DNA of 64,000 bases from Arenibacter catalasegens (GTDB lineage: Bacteria; Bacteroidota; Bacteroidia; Flavobacteriales; Flavobacteriaceae). A program made the translations under genes and the position numbers. Positions 55,337 through 61,882 of the stretch are shown here, in pieces. Positions within the stretch are counted from its first letter, which is position 1. The number at the start of each line of letters is the position of its first letter. Location of the stretch: NCBI RefSeq assembly GCF_002909235.1, contig NZ_PHQQ01000026.1, positions 38,907-102,906 on the forward strand, in the 5' to 3' direction. The notes beneath the pieces were generated by a model, which searched no databases, was not told where the DNA came from, and saw only the letters and a list, made by a program, of their open reading frames with translations.

Positions 55337-55410
55337 CGGGATGTGGCGCAGTCCGGTAGCGTACACGGCTGGGGGCCGTGTGGTCGCAGGTTCAAATCCT
55401 GTCATCCCGA
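55337..55410 (+). tRNA. tRNA-Pro (anticodon GGG)
   Basis: Complete cloverleaf: acceptor CGGGATG/CATCCCG, D-arm GCGC...GCGT, anticodon stem CACGG/CCGTG with loop CTGGGGG (anticodon GGG, reads CCC and CCU), T-arm GCAGG-TTCAAAT-CCTGT, discriminator A; CCA is not encoded. C1-G72 is typical of bacterial tRNA-Pro. It has no promoter of its own; the nearest is at 54350. Its 3' side borders the mobile element. Confidence 0.93.
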
Positions 55411-55434
55411 CGAAATTGGATATCAATCCATACT

Positions 55435-55468
55435 AAAAACCTGTTAATCTTATGATTAACAGGTTTTT
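55435..55468 (+). terminator. Rho-independent terminator after tRNA-Pro
   Basis: A perfect 15-bp stem (55435-55449 with 55454-55468) with a TTAT loop. The 3' arm ends in five T. It lies 25 bp after the tRNA and would end the whole GIY-YIG/tRNA transcript. Confidence 0.9.
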
Positions 55469-55512
55469 ATGTTTTTAGGGATATCAAAAAAAAACAATTA
55501 TATCCAAAGAAC

Positions 55513-55582
55513 ACGTCAACAATTCGGTTAACAAATTAATTTTTAGAAAAGTGTTGACCGAATTGTTAAAATTCATTGACGT
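55513..55582. repeat. Nested inverted repeats before the integrase gene
   Basis: An inner pair AACAATTCGGTTAACA / TGTTGACCGAATTGTT (55518-55533 and 55552-55567) matches at 15 of 16 positions. An outer pair ACGTCAA / TTGACGT lies at 55513-55519 and 55576-55582. The outer right arm overlaps the candidate -33 TTG. These look like binding sites for the integrase, an excisionase or a repressor. Confidence 0.65.
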
Positions 55583-55604
55583 AGGCTAAATAAATGTATC
55601 TTTA
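55576..55604 (+). promoter_or_regulatory. Candidate promoter of the integrase gene
   Basis: TTG at 55576, an 18-bp spacer and TATCTTTA at 55597 approximate the Bacteroidota consensus (TTTG, about 19 bp, TAnnTTTG) with one mismatch. The leader to the ATG at 55660 would be about 50 bp. Confidence 0.45.
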
Positions 55605-55659
55605 AGTGATTTGACTTTCGTCTGATAACAACATTTAATGTTAACAAAAAGACGAAATT

Positions 55660-56901
55660 ATGAAAACATCTTCTTCATTCAGTATTCTGTTTTGGGTAAA
55701 CTTATCTAGAACAAAGAACAGTGAGGCATCACTTTACGCGCGGATTACCGTAAACGGAAATAGGGCTGCCATCAGTTTAAATCGCAAAGTTTCAATAACC
55801 AACTGGGATAGTGACAGAAATAGGGCAAAGGGCACAGGACAAAAATCACGTATCCTTAATACCTATCTAGACGAAACTTATAATCAGTTATTTCAAGCCT
55901 ATCAAGACTTAAAGTCAGAACATAAGCAGATAACTGCGCGGTCGATTAAAGCAAGGTTTCTTGGTTTGGATGCAATTAACCGTTCGGTCTTGGACATAAT
56001 TAGCTATCATAATGAGGATATGAAGGGCAAGTTAAAATGGGGAACTCAAAAGAACTATTTTACAACACAGCGCTATATTTCTAGGTTTCTCTCAAAAGCT
56101 TATAAGAGTCCAGATATACAGTTGAGGGATCTGGATTATGACTTTATCATAAAGTTTGAGAAGTTTTTGAGAGGTTATATTCCTCAGGACCATCAAAGAC
56201 GTATGGGAAACAATACAGTTATGAAGCATATAGAACGCTTTAGAAAACTAATTAACCTATCACGTAAATTGGATTGGATGGAACGCGACCCTTTCATTAA
56301 TTTTAAGGCGAAACGAATTAAGACTGAACGTGGCTTTTTAAGTCTATTAGAACTTCAGGAAATAGAGAAAAAGAACTTCACTATTCCAAGATTACAATTG
56401 GTAAGGGATTTGTTTGTCTTTAGTTGCTATACGAGTTTGAGTTATATCGATGCTATCAATCTAAGCGCTGAGAATATTCGAATTGGTATTGATGGGGAAC
56501 TATGGATTTATTATAATCGTGAAAAAACAACCAAGCCTATTCATATTCCTTTATTGCCAAAAGCTTTGGATATCATAGATAAGTATAAGGATAACCAAAA
56601 AGCGATTTTACAAGGCAGAGTATTTCCCAAAATATCAAACCAGAAATTGAATTCTTATCTAAAGGAAATAGCAGACGTATGCGGTATAGAAAAGAATCTC
56701 ACTTTTCATATCGCCAGGCATACTTTTGCCACAACGGTCACCCTAAGTAACGGGATGCCTATAGAAACCGTTTCAAAATTATTGGGGCATTCAAAGATAG
56801 CTACTACTCAAATTTATGCGAAAGTTATTGAGCGCAAGGTGAGTGATGATATGCATCGCTTGCGAAAGCATTTTAATACTATTGAATGCCAACTGACTTA
56901 A
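55660..56901 (+). CDS. Tyrosine recombinase, IntDOT-like integrase
   Basis: 413 residues: arm-binding domain (about 10-95), SAM-like core-binding domain (about 110-215) and catalytic domain (about 225-405). Catalytic residues seen are Lys289, His350 and Arg353 (HIARHTFATT), His377 (LLGHSKIATT) and nucleophile Tyr386 (QIYAKV). The first catalytic Arg is missing: CYTSLSYIDAINL has Ser261 there, as in IntDOT of CTnDOT. It should integrate and excise the element at tRNA-Pro. It reads away from the tRNA. Confidence 0.93.
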   Translation: MKTSSSFSILFWVNLSRTKNSEASLYARITVNGNRAAISLNRKVSITNWDSDRNRAKGTGQKSRILNTYLDETYNQLFQAYQDLKSEHKQITARSIKARFLGLDAINRSVLDIISYHNEDMKGKLKWGTQKNYFTTQRYISRFLSKAYKSPDIQLRDLDYDFIIKFEKFLRGYIPQDHQRRMGNNTVMKHIERFRKLINLSRKLDWMERDPFINFKAKRIKTERGFLSLLELQEIEKKNFTIPRLQLVRDLFVFSCYTSLSYIDAINLSAENIRIGIDGELWIYYNREKTTKPIHIPLLPKALDIIDKYKDNQKAILQGRVFPKISNQKLNSYLKEIADVCGIEKNLTFHIARHTFATTVTLSNGMPIETVSKLLGHSKIATTQIYAKVIERKVSDDMHRLRKHFNTIECQLT

Positions 56902-56915
56902 AAAACCTATTAGAA

Positions 56916-57064
56916 TGCAAAAAACGGTCAAAGTGAACCACTGAAAATGGATTTTTTTGAACCATTTAAAAATCGTTTCAGACTATGCTATAAAAGGGTT
57001 TGCAATAAATATTGCTATTCTCACTTTAATCCGGCGGGGGTGGTATACTATGTCCGTCCTTACC
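56916..57064. repeat. Direct repeat A of about 150 bp flanking the cargo genes
   Basis: The segment starting TGCAAAAAACGGTCAAAGTG and ending near ATACTATGTCCGTCC is a diverged copy of 59090-59239. Shared blocks include AAAGTGAACCACT, AATCGTTT and AAAAGGGTTTG. It lies right after the stop of the minus-strand cargo (57072) and 14 bp after the integrase gene. Confidence 0.7.
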
Positions 57065-57071
57065 ATTATGT

Positions 57072-57650
57072 TTATTCTTTAGGCAATTTTTCTATTTCAT
57101 CTTGAATTCGTTTTAGACCTTCGGGATAAAGCTCTTTTACATAATATAGGTCATCAAATAGTTCCTTATATTCTATTAAGTGGATAAAGTCTGCTCGTTC
57201 AACAAAAATCTCTAATTTTTTTTTACGGTTTCTATAAGCCAATAAATGCAAAATGTCATTTTCATCTTCTGAATAATCTAAATAATCGAATAAAAAACAT
57301 GCTAAAACCTTACTAGCTATATTTTCATTTTTTACAAGCCATTTTTTTACTTCGGGTTTGTTGGAACTTATATTTTTGTATTTAATTAATTCTCTTTTTG
57401 CATAATCTTCAAATTTGTGTACTTCTGTAATTTTGTCTAATTCGTTATAAAAGTCAATAAATTTACTTTCGGGGGAATTGAATACACAACAACAGGGCAA
57501 ATCTCCAAAACAAGAACATAAATTTTTATAATCTCTTTTGCACTTATGATAAGCTTCCTTGTATTTTAATAACCACCATTCAATTTCAGCGATATTAAAT
57601 ATGTGTTCATTTTTTAAGGTAAAAATTTCTAAAGATTTATTTATATCCAT
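57072..57650 (-). CDS. Hypothetical cargo protein C, cysteine-rich
   Basis: 192 residues from the ATG at 57650; the frame is open further upstream but would overlap gene B by 80 bp, whereas this start lies 4 bp after the gene B stop. It is helical and charged, with a cluster LCSCFGDLPCCCVF near residues 46-60 that may bind metal. The C-terminal half resembles helical scaffold domains but I recognise no family. Very AT-rich. Third gene of the cargo, reading toward the integrase. No signal peptide, so cytoplasmic. Confidence 0.65.
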   Translation of the reverse strand: MDINKSLEIFTLKNEHIFNIAEIEWWLLKYKEAYHKCKRDYKNLCSCFGDLPCCCVFNSPESKFIDFYNELDKITEVHKFEDYAKRELIKYKNISSNKPEVKKWLVKNENIASKVLACFLFDYLDYSEDENDILHLLAYRNRKKKLEIFVERADFIHLIEYKELFDDLYYVKELYPEGLKRIQDEIEKLPKE

Positions 57651-57654
57651 ATAG

Positions 57655-58170
57655 TTATAGAAACTCGATTTTAGTAGGAACTGATAGATGAAAGTAAACG
57701 GTTTCAGCACCATGCTTTTGAGCACTAAATTCATTTAGGTTTAATTTAACAAAACTTCCGTTTTGGAAATTTTCTAAAATATACATTCCTAATGATGATT
57801 CGTGAGCTACAATGTACTTTGTAAGGTTGGTCAAACTTGCACTATACTGCTCTAAACCCATATCGGGATTACCAATGCTTTTTCTTGTTACAACACCTAA
57901 TTCAAAGACCAATACCCTTTGATTGGTAATGTCCATAGTCGTGTCCATTCCACTTAGTACTTGAAATTCCTGAATTTTTGTTGGTAAATCGTTGTTTAAG
58001 TCAAATCCTTTATCTGTTGATTTCGATTTGTTTAGGTTTACCAAAGATTTAAACTTTTCTAAATCGAATGAGCGTTGATATTCTACTGAATAACCACATT
58101 CTTTACAACCATCGTCGAATTCATCTATTGCAAAACCACAATTTTTACATTCTTGTTTAAAATCATTCAT
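57655..58170 (-). CDS. Hypothetical cargo protein B with N-terminal zinc ribbon
   Basis: 171 residues. The N-terminus ECKNCGFAIDEFDDGCKECG has two CxxC pairs and looks like a zinc ribbon. The rest is mixed alpha/beta with no known motif (VLVFELGVVTRKSIGNPDMG, KYIVAHESSLGMYILENF). The layout, a zinc ribbon followed by a small domain, is seen in regulatory and mobile-element proteins, but no function can be assigned. 60 bp after gene A and 4 bp before gene C. Confidence 0.65.
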   Translation of the reverse strand: MNDFKQECKNCGFAIDEFDDGCKECGYSVEYQRSFDLEKFKSLVNLNKSKSTDKGFDLNNDLPTKIQEFQVLSGMDTTMDITNQRVLVFELGVVTRKSIGNPDMGLEQYSASLTNLTKYIVAHESSLGMYILENFQNGSFVKLNLNEFSAQKHGAETVYFHLSVPTKIEFL

Positions 58171-58230
58171 ATTTTCAACTGATTTTGGGAATTATAGTAG
58201 CGTGGCTGTGTATTAATAGGTTCAATAATT

Positions 58231-58920
58231 TCATATGTAATTGTGATGGTTATATTCTTCCAAATTTTCAATAAAATCCATTGAAAGCCCTTTCTCCTCT
58301 TTAGTTGTCTTTAATAAATCCATTATTTCTAACCAATTGTGATATTGACCACCGTTTGCAATTACTCCGCTAAATTTATAACCTCCCAATTTTGATTGTA
58401 ATAAACCTATACTTTCAAAATACAATTTGTATTCATTAGAAGAAAGACTCCTTATATAAGATTTACCAATTGAATGTCTTGGAATAAACCAATTATTTAC
58501 AAAACCATCTGAAATCAAAGCAAGTTGTTTTTTTGTGAATGTTTGAGTATAATAAACCTGTTCGTTTAAATCTCCACTATTGAACATCGGCTCTACTCTA
58601 ATTTTTAAATAATTACCAACTCTGTCAGTAATTTTAAAAATGTCTTTTTCAATTAGGTTTTTTTCTATGGTTACCGTTCCCATTGAACCATAAACAGCTT
58701 TTTCTCTTGTCCGTTCTGTTATAAAATTTTTAGTTAACCCTATTTTTTGATTGTCTGTAGTAAAAAACGCAATTTCTTCCTCGTTTTCCAAAAAACAACC
58801 ATTTTCTAAACTACATAATAATTTCCATTGGCTTTCAGGATATCCTTCTAGCCAACGCGAAGTCGAGTCTGTTTTTTTAGTTTTCTCTATTATTTCTAAA
58901 ATTTTATTCATTTCGGTCAT
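58231..58920 (-). CDS. Hypothetical cargo protein A
   Basis: 229 residues, soluble, acidic start and mixed alpha/beta composition (CSLENGCFLENEEEIAFFTTD, YTQTFTKKQLALISDGFVNN, NWFIPRHSIGKSYIRSLSS). I recognise no domain. First gene of the three-gene minus-strand cargo. A 14-bp palindrome AGAACATATGTTCT at 58951-58964 lies 30 bp upstream of its start and may be an operator. Base composition is lower in GC than the flanking element genes. Confidence 0.6.
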   Translation of the reverse strand: MTEMNKILEIIEKTKKTDSTSRWLEGYPESQWKLLCSLENGCFLENEEEIAFFTTDNQKIGLTKNFITERTREKAVYGSMGTVTIEKNLIEKDIFKITDRVGNYLKIRVEPMFNSGDLNEQVYYTQTFTKKQLALISDGFVNNWFIPRHSIGKSYIRSLSSNEYKLYFESIGLLQSKLGGYKFSGVIANGGQYHNWLEIMDLLKTTKEEKGLSMDFIENLEEYNHHNYI

Positions 58921-58950
58921 TTTCTTAAATTACTGCCAAGAATTGCATTT

Positions 58951-58964
58951 AGAACATATGTTCT
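58951..58964. promoter_or_regulatory. Palindromic candidate operator before the cargo genes
   Basis: AGAACATATGTTCT is a perfect 14-bp palindrome centred 38 bp upstream of the cargo gene A start. It is the right size for a dimeric repressor site. No regulator gene is seen in the cargo. Confidence 0.35.
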
Positions 58965-59010
58965 ATATGCACCGAATATAAAATATATATTACATAAGTT
59001 ATATAAATTT

Positions 59011-59088
59011 TTAAAAATCGAGAGGATTTTTTATTTTTTTAAAGCTGGTAGTGGCAACATGCGTATATATTCCAGTTGTCTTGCTTGA
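59011..59088 (-). pseudogene. C-terminal remnant of a second tyrosine recombinase
   Basis: On the minus strand the frame reads HSSKTTGIYTHVATTSFKK and then IKNPLDF before the stop at 59011. This is the end of a XerD/IntI-type recombinase (HSS-KTT-IYTHV with the nucleophile Tyr, then the NPLD tail). Upstream of HSS the frame enters direct repeat B and similarity is lost, so only about 26 codons remain. It opposes the main integrase and lies between the cargo and repeat B. Confidence 0.6.
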
Positions 59089-59089
59089 G

Positions 59090-59239
59090 TGCAAAAAACG
59101 GTTAAAGTGAACCACTAAAAATGTTTTTTTGTAAACCTTTATATAATCGTTTAAGACTATGAAATAAAAGGGTTTGGTGAAAGTATTGCTAAGCTTCCAT
59201 TTATAGGACAGGGTTTGAATACTATGCCCGTACTTTCCA
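59090..59239. repeat. Direct repeat B of about 150 bp
   Basis: A diverged copy of repeat A (56916-57064) in the same orientation, starting TGCAAAAAACGGTTAAAGTG and ending near ATACTATGCCCGTAC. Together A and B bracket the three cargo genes and the recombinase remnant. Confidence 0.7.
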
Positions 59240-59241
59240 AA

Positions 59242-59660
59242 CCGCTCAGCACATTTCCCTACATTACGCAAAAAACTTCATTTCGTTAAATACGCTTCAC
59301 TTTAGAAATCTTGGACACAACTTCAAAGCTTCCGATTTCAATTGCGCTGAACCTGCCAGAAAATGGCAGAATCGCTTCATTCTTAATCTACACCTTTAAA
59401 GTCAAGTCCGCTTAACACTCTACTAAACGAGAGTAATCCATTTTCATAATCCGGTAAGCACATTCCCCTGCATTTCGCGAAAAACTACATTTCGGAAAAA
59501 GAGCTTCCCTGGAAAGGTCTTGGACACAATCCCCATTTTTGGCTTTCCATTCCGCTAACCCGATCCGCTTCGCTGGAACGGAACACTTCATTACAGAGCC
59601 AAAACTGTGAATAGCGTCCGCCAAATCTGAATTCCATTATTCATTTGGTACCGCTTCCTA
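59242..59660. repeat. Two tandem non-coding units of about 209 bp
   Basis: Unit 1 begins CCGCTCAGCACATTTCCCTA (59242) and unit 2 begins CCGGTAAGCACATTCCCCTG (59451). Shared blocks include TTCGnnAAA, CTTGGACACAA, GCTTCC or GCTTTCC, CGCTTC and ACTTCATT. Unit 1 holds a small TGCCAGAAAATGGCA hairpin. No credible gene runs through them. They lie upstream of ssb and the mobilisation genes and could be an origin, a recombination site or an RNA. Confidence 0.55.
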
Positions 59661-59862
59661 TGTTTTTGTATTTCACAAAAGCCTTTAGACTTACATCTGC
59701 ACCCTCGCCGTTATACCCTTTTTTCGACAGCAAAATACCAACATTTTGAAGTTGAACGGACTGCATAAACCGTTCTCGCTGCGCTTCACTATTTATAAGT
59801 CCTTCTCAATTCCAAATATTGAAAATGTATCAGCAACAAAAAAAGGTAACAGCGAGGGCGCT
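59661..59862. other. Non-coding stretch before the small basic ORF
   Basis: About 200 bp. An open frame from 59746 exists, but its first 39 codons (KPFSLRFTIYKSF) look like chance translation; I place the likely start at 59863. No promoter was recognised. Confidence 0.3.
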
Positions 59863-60003
59863 ATGGGAAGTAAATCTAAAATGAATCTTATGAAATCTTA
59901 CAAAAACATCAAAAAGGAAGCGGCACCAAAAAAAACAAAAAAGGAAAACGCTCAAGATATAATAAGTAAATCACTTCAAAAAAAATATACGCAAACTGTC
60001 TGA
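59863..60003 (+). CDS. Small basic hypothetical protein
   Basis: 46 residues from ATG 59863, very Lys-rich (MGSKSKMNLMKSYKNIKKEA, then PKKTKKEN). The frame is open from 59746 but the earlier part looks non-coding. It lies 41 bp before ssb in the same direction. Small basic ORFs in this place are seen in Bacteroidota mobile elements; it may bind DNA, but nothing proves it is expressed. Confidence 0.4.
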   Translation: MGSKSKMNLMKSYKNIKKEAAPKKTKKENAQDIISKSLQKKYTQTV

Positions 60004-60044
60004 ATGGTTCAGATAGATTTTAATTAATTCTTAAATATTTTATT

Positions 60045-60389
60045 ATGGGTACTTTAAAAAATCACGTACAGTTAATCGGAAACGTTGGACAAGAGCCAAC
60101 CATTACAAACCTTGAAAGCGGTAAAAAAGTAGCACGCTTTTCATTGGCTACAAACGAGTATTACAAAGATGCCAAAGGCGAAAAACAAACGGACACCAAT
60201 TGGCATACTGTAGTTGCTTGGGGCAAGACTGCTGAAATTATAGAAAAATTTGTAAGCAAGGGTAAAGAACTAGGTGTTACAGGGAAACTTAAAACCCGAA
60301 CCTATACAACCGATGATGGCAATGAACGCTATGTAACAGAGGTTGAAGCAAATGAAATCCTATTACTTGGTAGTAAAAACGATAAGTAG
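60045..60389 (+). CDS. ssb: Single-stranded DNA-binding protein (short, element-borne)
   Basis: 114 residues forming one OB fold: NHVQLIGNVGQEPTITNLES, KKVARFSLATNEYYKD, TNWHTVVAWGKTAEIIEKFV and ELGVTGKLKTRTYTTDDG. SSB coats single-stranded DNA during transfer and replication. It ends LLGSKNDK and lacks the acidic DDIPF-type tail that chromosomal SSBs use to recruit partners. It opens the element's DNA-processing gene block and is followed by a terminator. Confidence 0.93.
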   Translation: MGTLKNHVQLIGNVGQEPTITNLESGKKVARFSLATNEYYKDAKGEKQTDTNWHTVVAWGKTAEIIEKFVSKGKELGVTGKLKTRTYTTDDGNERYVTEVEANEILLLGSKNDK

Positions 60390-60401
60390 GATTCAAAAAT
60401 T

Positions 60402-60440
60402 AAAGAGGGCGTAACCGTCTAAAGATGCGCCCTCTTTTTT
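60402..60440 (+). terminator. Rho-independent terminator after ssb
   Basis: A 10-bp stem AAAGAGGGCG/CGCCCTCTTT (60402-60411 with 60428-60437) with a 16-nt loop ends in a T run, 12 bp after the ssb stop. Confidence 0.8.
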
Positions 60441-60469
60441 TCATTATTCACACATTAAATATATTCACA

Positions 60470-60850
60470 ATGAAAGCACAAGTTAACGAAATTAAAGAAG
60501 GATTACAACATTTTCACGGTACGGAAATGTTCTATCAAATCCCATTATTACGAACCCGATTTACGGACGGACTTAAATATTTATCCGAGGTCGCAGAATG
60601 TTTTTGGCTAATTACGGACACTTCCGTAATTGCAAAAAGTTTGATAAATAGAAGCGAATTTGTAACCATAGATTTTAGAAGATTGTCCAAAGAAAAACAG
60701 GATTATACAGGTTATGAAGCTGAAATTATTTATACCGATGGGAACGATAATATTCTCGAAAAACAGGGATATAGAGTAACCGATTTTCCGCTTGATGAAC
60801 TAAGGTTATTTTTTGTAAATAATACGCTGATGTTACCAAGCGAATACTAA
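60470..60850 (+). CDS. DUF6876 family protein
   Basis: 126 residues from ATG 60470; an in-frame start at 60425 lies inside the ssb terminator and is unlikely. The pattern LQHFHGTEMFYQIPLLRTRF, TDGLKYLSEVAECFWLI and the late LPSEY fits the DUF6876 family, small cytoplasmic proteins of unknown function common on Bacteroidota conjugative elements. 11 bp before the next small ORF. Confidence 0.75.
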   Translation: MKAQVNEIKEGLQHFHGTEMFYQIPLLRTRFTDGLKYLSEVAECFWLITDTSVIAKSLINRSEFVTIDFRRLSKEKQDYTGYEAEIIYTDGNDNILEKQGYRVTDFPLDELRLFFVNNTLMLPSEY

Positions 60851-60861
60851 AATCTAAAGCT

Positions 60862-61059
60862 ATGGTATATCTCAATTTTACGGACCTGAGCGAAGAAGCT
60901 CAAAACCGACTTTTAGAAAATTCTAAAATAGACGTTGAACGGAAATTTGGCGATAGTATTCGCAAATACGTAACCGAAAATTACACTTGTTTTGAAACGA
61001 TGATTGAAGAAGAAGCGATGCGAAATTTATACTCTTATAAATTCATTTTCAATATCTAA
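60862..61059 (+). CDS. Small hypothetical protein of the element
   Basis: 65 residues (MVYLNFTDLSEEAQNRLLEN...), acidic and helical, 11 bp after the DUF6876 gene and before a terminator, so likely the second gene of that unit. I recognise no domain, but similar short ORFs follow DUF6876 genes in related elements as far as I recall. Confidence 0.55.
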   Translation: MVYLNFTDLSEEAQNRLLENSKIDVERKFGDSIRKYVTENYTCFETMIEEEAMRNLYSYKFIFNI

Positions 61060-61490
61060 TTTTTTTTGAAATAAGAAATAAGCACCTCTAAATTTTGGAG
61101 GTGCTTTTGTGTTGAGATAATCTCAAGTCAATAAAAAAACGTATCTTTATTTCGCTGGAAATACAGCACACAAATTAAAGTAAGGTTATCCACTTTTCGA
61201 CTTTCGCCGATAACCATACACATCGAAAAATAACATATCGGAAAATTATTTTCCTAAAATGGCAATCAGCTTTTTGAGCTGGATTGTATGGATTTTTGTT
61301 CGCCTGTGGCGAACGAAAAGGAATAGCAAGAGGGTAACACGCTGCGCGATGTTTCGGATTCCTTTTCGTGTTCAAACAACTGATTATCAGTCATTTGAAA
61401 ATATTTTAATTTCCTTACAATCAACTATTTGCGACAAACGGGCTGGAAACGCCCATTTTTAGAGAAGATTTTGCGACAAATCGGCGAATT
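61060..61490 (+). other. Candidate oriT region upstream of the mobilisation genes
   Basis: 431 bp without a credible gene. After a terminator (61080-61108) comes a hairpin with 7 perfect base pairs, GTTCGCC-TGT-GGCGAAC (61298-61314), extended on both sides. GAACGAAAAGGAAT (61311-61324) is repeated inverted at 61358-61373 with a 2-base insert. Between them lies AGCAAGAGGGTAACACGCTG, the kind of string seen at nick sites of Bacteroidota mobilisable elements. TTGCGACAAA occurs twice further on (about 61429 and 61470). Confidence 0.5.
61080..61108 (+). terminator. Rho-independent terminator
   Basis: A 9-bp stem AAGCACCTC/GAGGTGCTT (61080-61088 with 61098-61106) with a 9-nt loop and trailing T, 20 bp after the small hypothetical gene. 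Confidence 0.8.
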
Positions 61491-61871
61491 ATGGACTCAT
61501 TTATCGGAATTAGATTCAAAAAGAAAACAGCAAAACGTTTTCAGGAATTTTCAAGAACACACTTCAAATCACATACTGAGGCGATGGCAACGATGCTCGA
61601 TTTTTTCTTCTACAACGAGATATCGCCAAAGGAAAAATTGGGTCCGACTGGTCGGACAATCGAAGCTTCTATTAAGAAACGTATCAATGCAGTAATCGCT
61701 ATAATGCGAGATATGGAAAAGACCCAAACCAAGCCGACGGTCGCAATGATAGAATCACTTTTTCAAACGGAAACACCAACAAAGAAACCTTTGATTTTAG
61801 AGAAGAAATTTGTAGAAGAAAAGAAGAAAGTGAGATTCAGAGAAAAGCAAAATCACAACAACGAACTTTAA
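61491..61871 (+). CDS. BfmA/BtgA-type mobilisation accessory protein
   Basis: 126 residues, strongly basic. The start MDSFIGIRFKKKTAKRFQEF, followed by SRTHFKSHTEAMATMLDFFF, is a ribbon-helix-helix-like DNA-binding region as found in BfmA/BtgA proteins, which help the relaxase at oriT. The C-terminus is Lys/Glu-rich (FVEEKKKVRFREKQ). 11 bp before the relaxase gene, so translated together with it. Confidence 0.82.
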   Translation: MDSFIGIRFKKKTAKRFQEFSRTHFKSHTEAMATMLDFFFYNEISPKEKLGPTGRTIEASIKKRINAVIAIMRDMEKTQTKPTVAMIESLFQTETPTKKPLILEKKFVEEKKKVRFREKQNHNNEL

Positions 61872-61882
61872 ATTTTTGAGCT

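Larger units (their letters stand above)
55411..55659. other. Element-end region between tRNA-Pro and integrase gene
   Basis: 249 bp. It contains the terminator at 55435-55468, the nested inverted repeats at 55513-55582 and a candidate integrase promoter (TTG at 55576, TATCTTTA at 55597). In tRNA-targeting elements the attachment core is the 3' end of the tRNA, so the attL core is probably 55380-55410; the matching copy should lie beyond the right end of the window. Confidence 0.5.

Noticed and set aside
54922..55395. 157-codon minus-strand frame through GIY-YIG copies and the tRNA
   Set aside because: It is the reverse of the repeated GIY-YIG ORF and tRNA; similar frames recur in each unit and make no known protein.
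54370..55410. CRISPR-like or simple tandem repeat
   Set aside because: The units are 322 bp, contain ORFs and tRNA parts, and lack short spaced repeats.
54370..55410. Group I or II intron with GIY-YIG ORF in tRNA-Pro
   Set aside because: Only eight bases separate the tRNA break from the ORF and four follow it, far too little for a catalytic intron, and no 3' exon follows each ORF.
59412..59624. 70-codon minus-strand frame in the 209-bp repeat
   Set aside because: It exists only in unit 2, is not kept in unit 1, and has no recognisable motif.
59242..59660. Integron attC array with cassettes
   Set aside because: No clear GTTRRRY/RYYYAAC core sites, and the cargo reads as a three-gene operon rather than single-gene cassettes; kept only as a possible relation.
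61175..61462. Short frames on both strands in the candidate oriT region
   Set aside because: They cross the hairpins, conflict with each other and show no protein-like composition.
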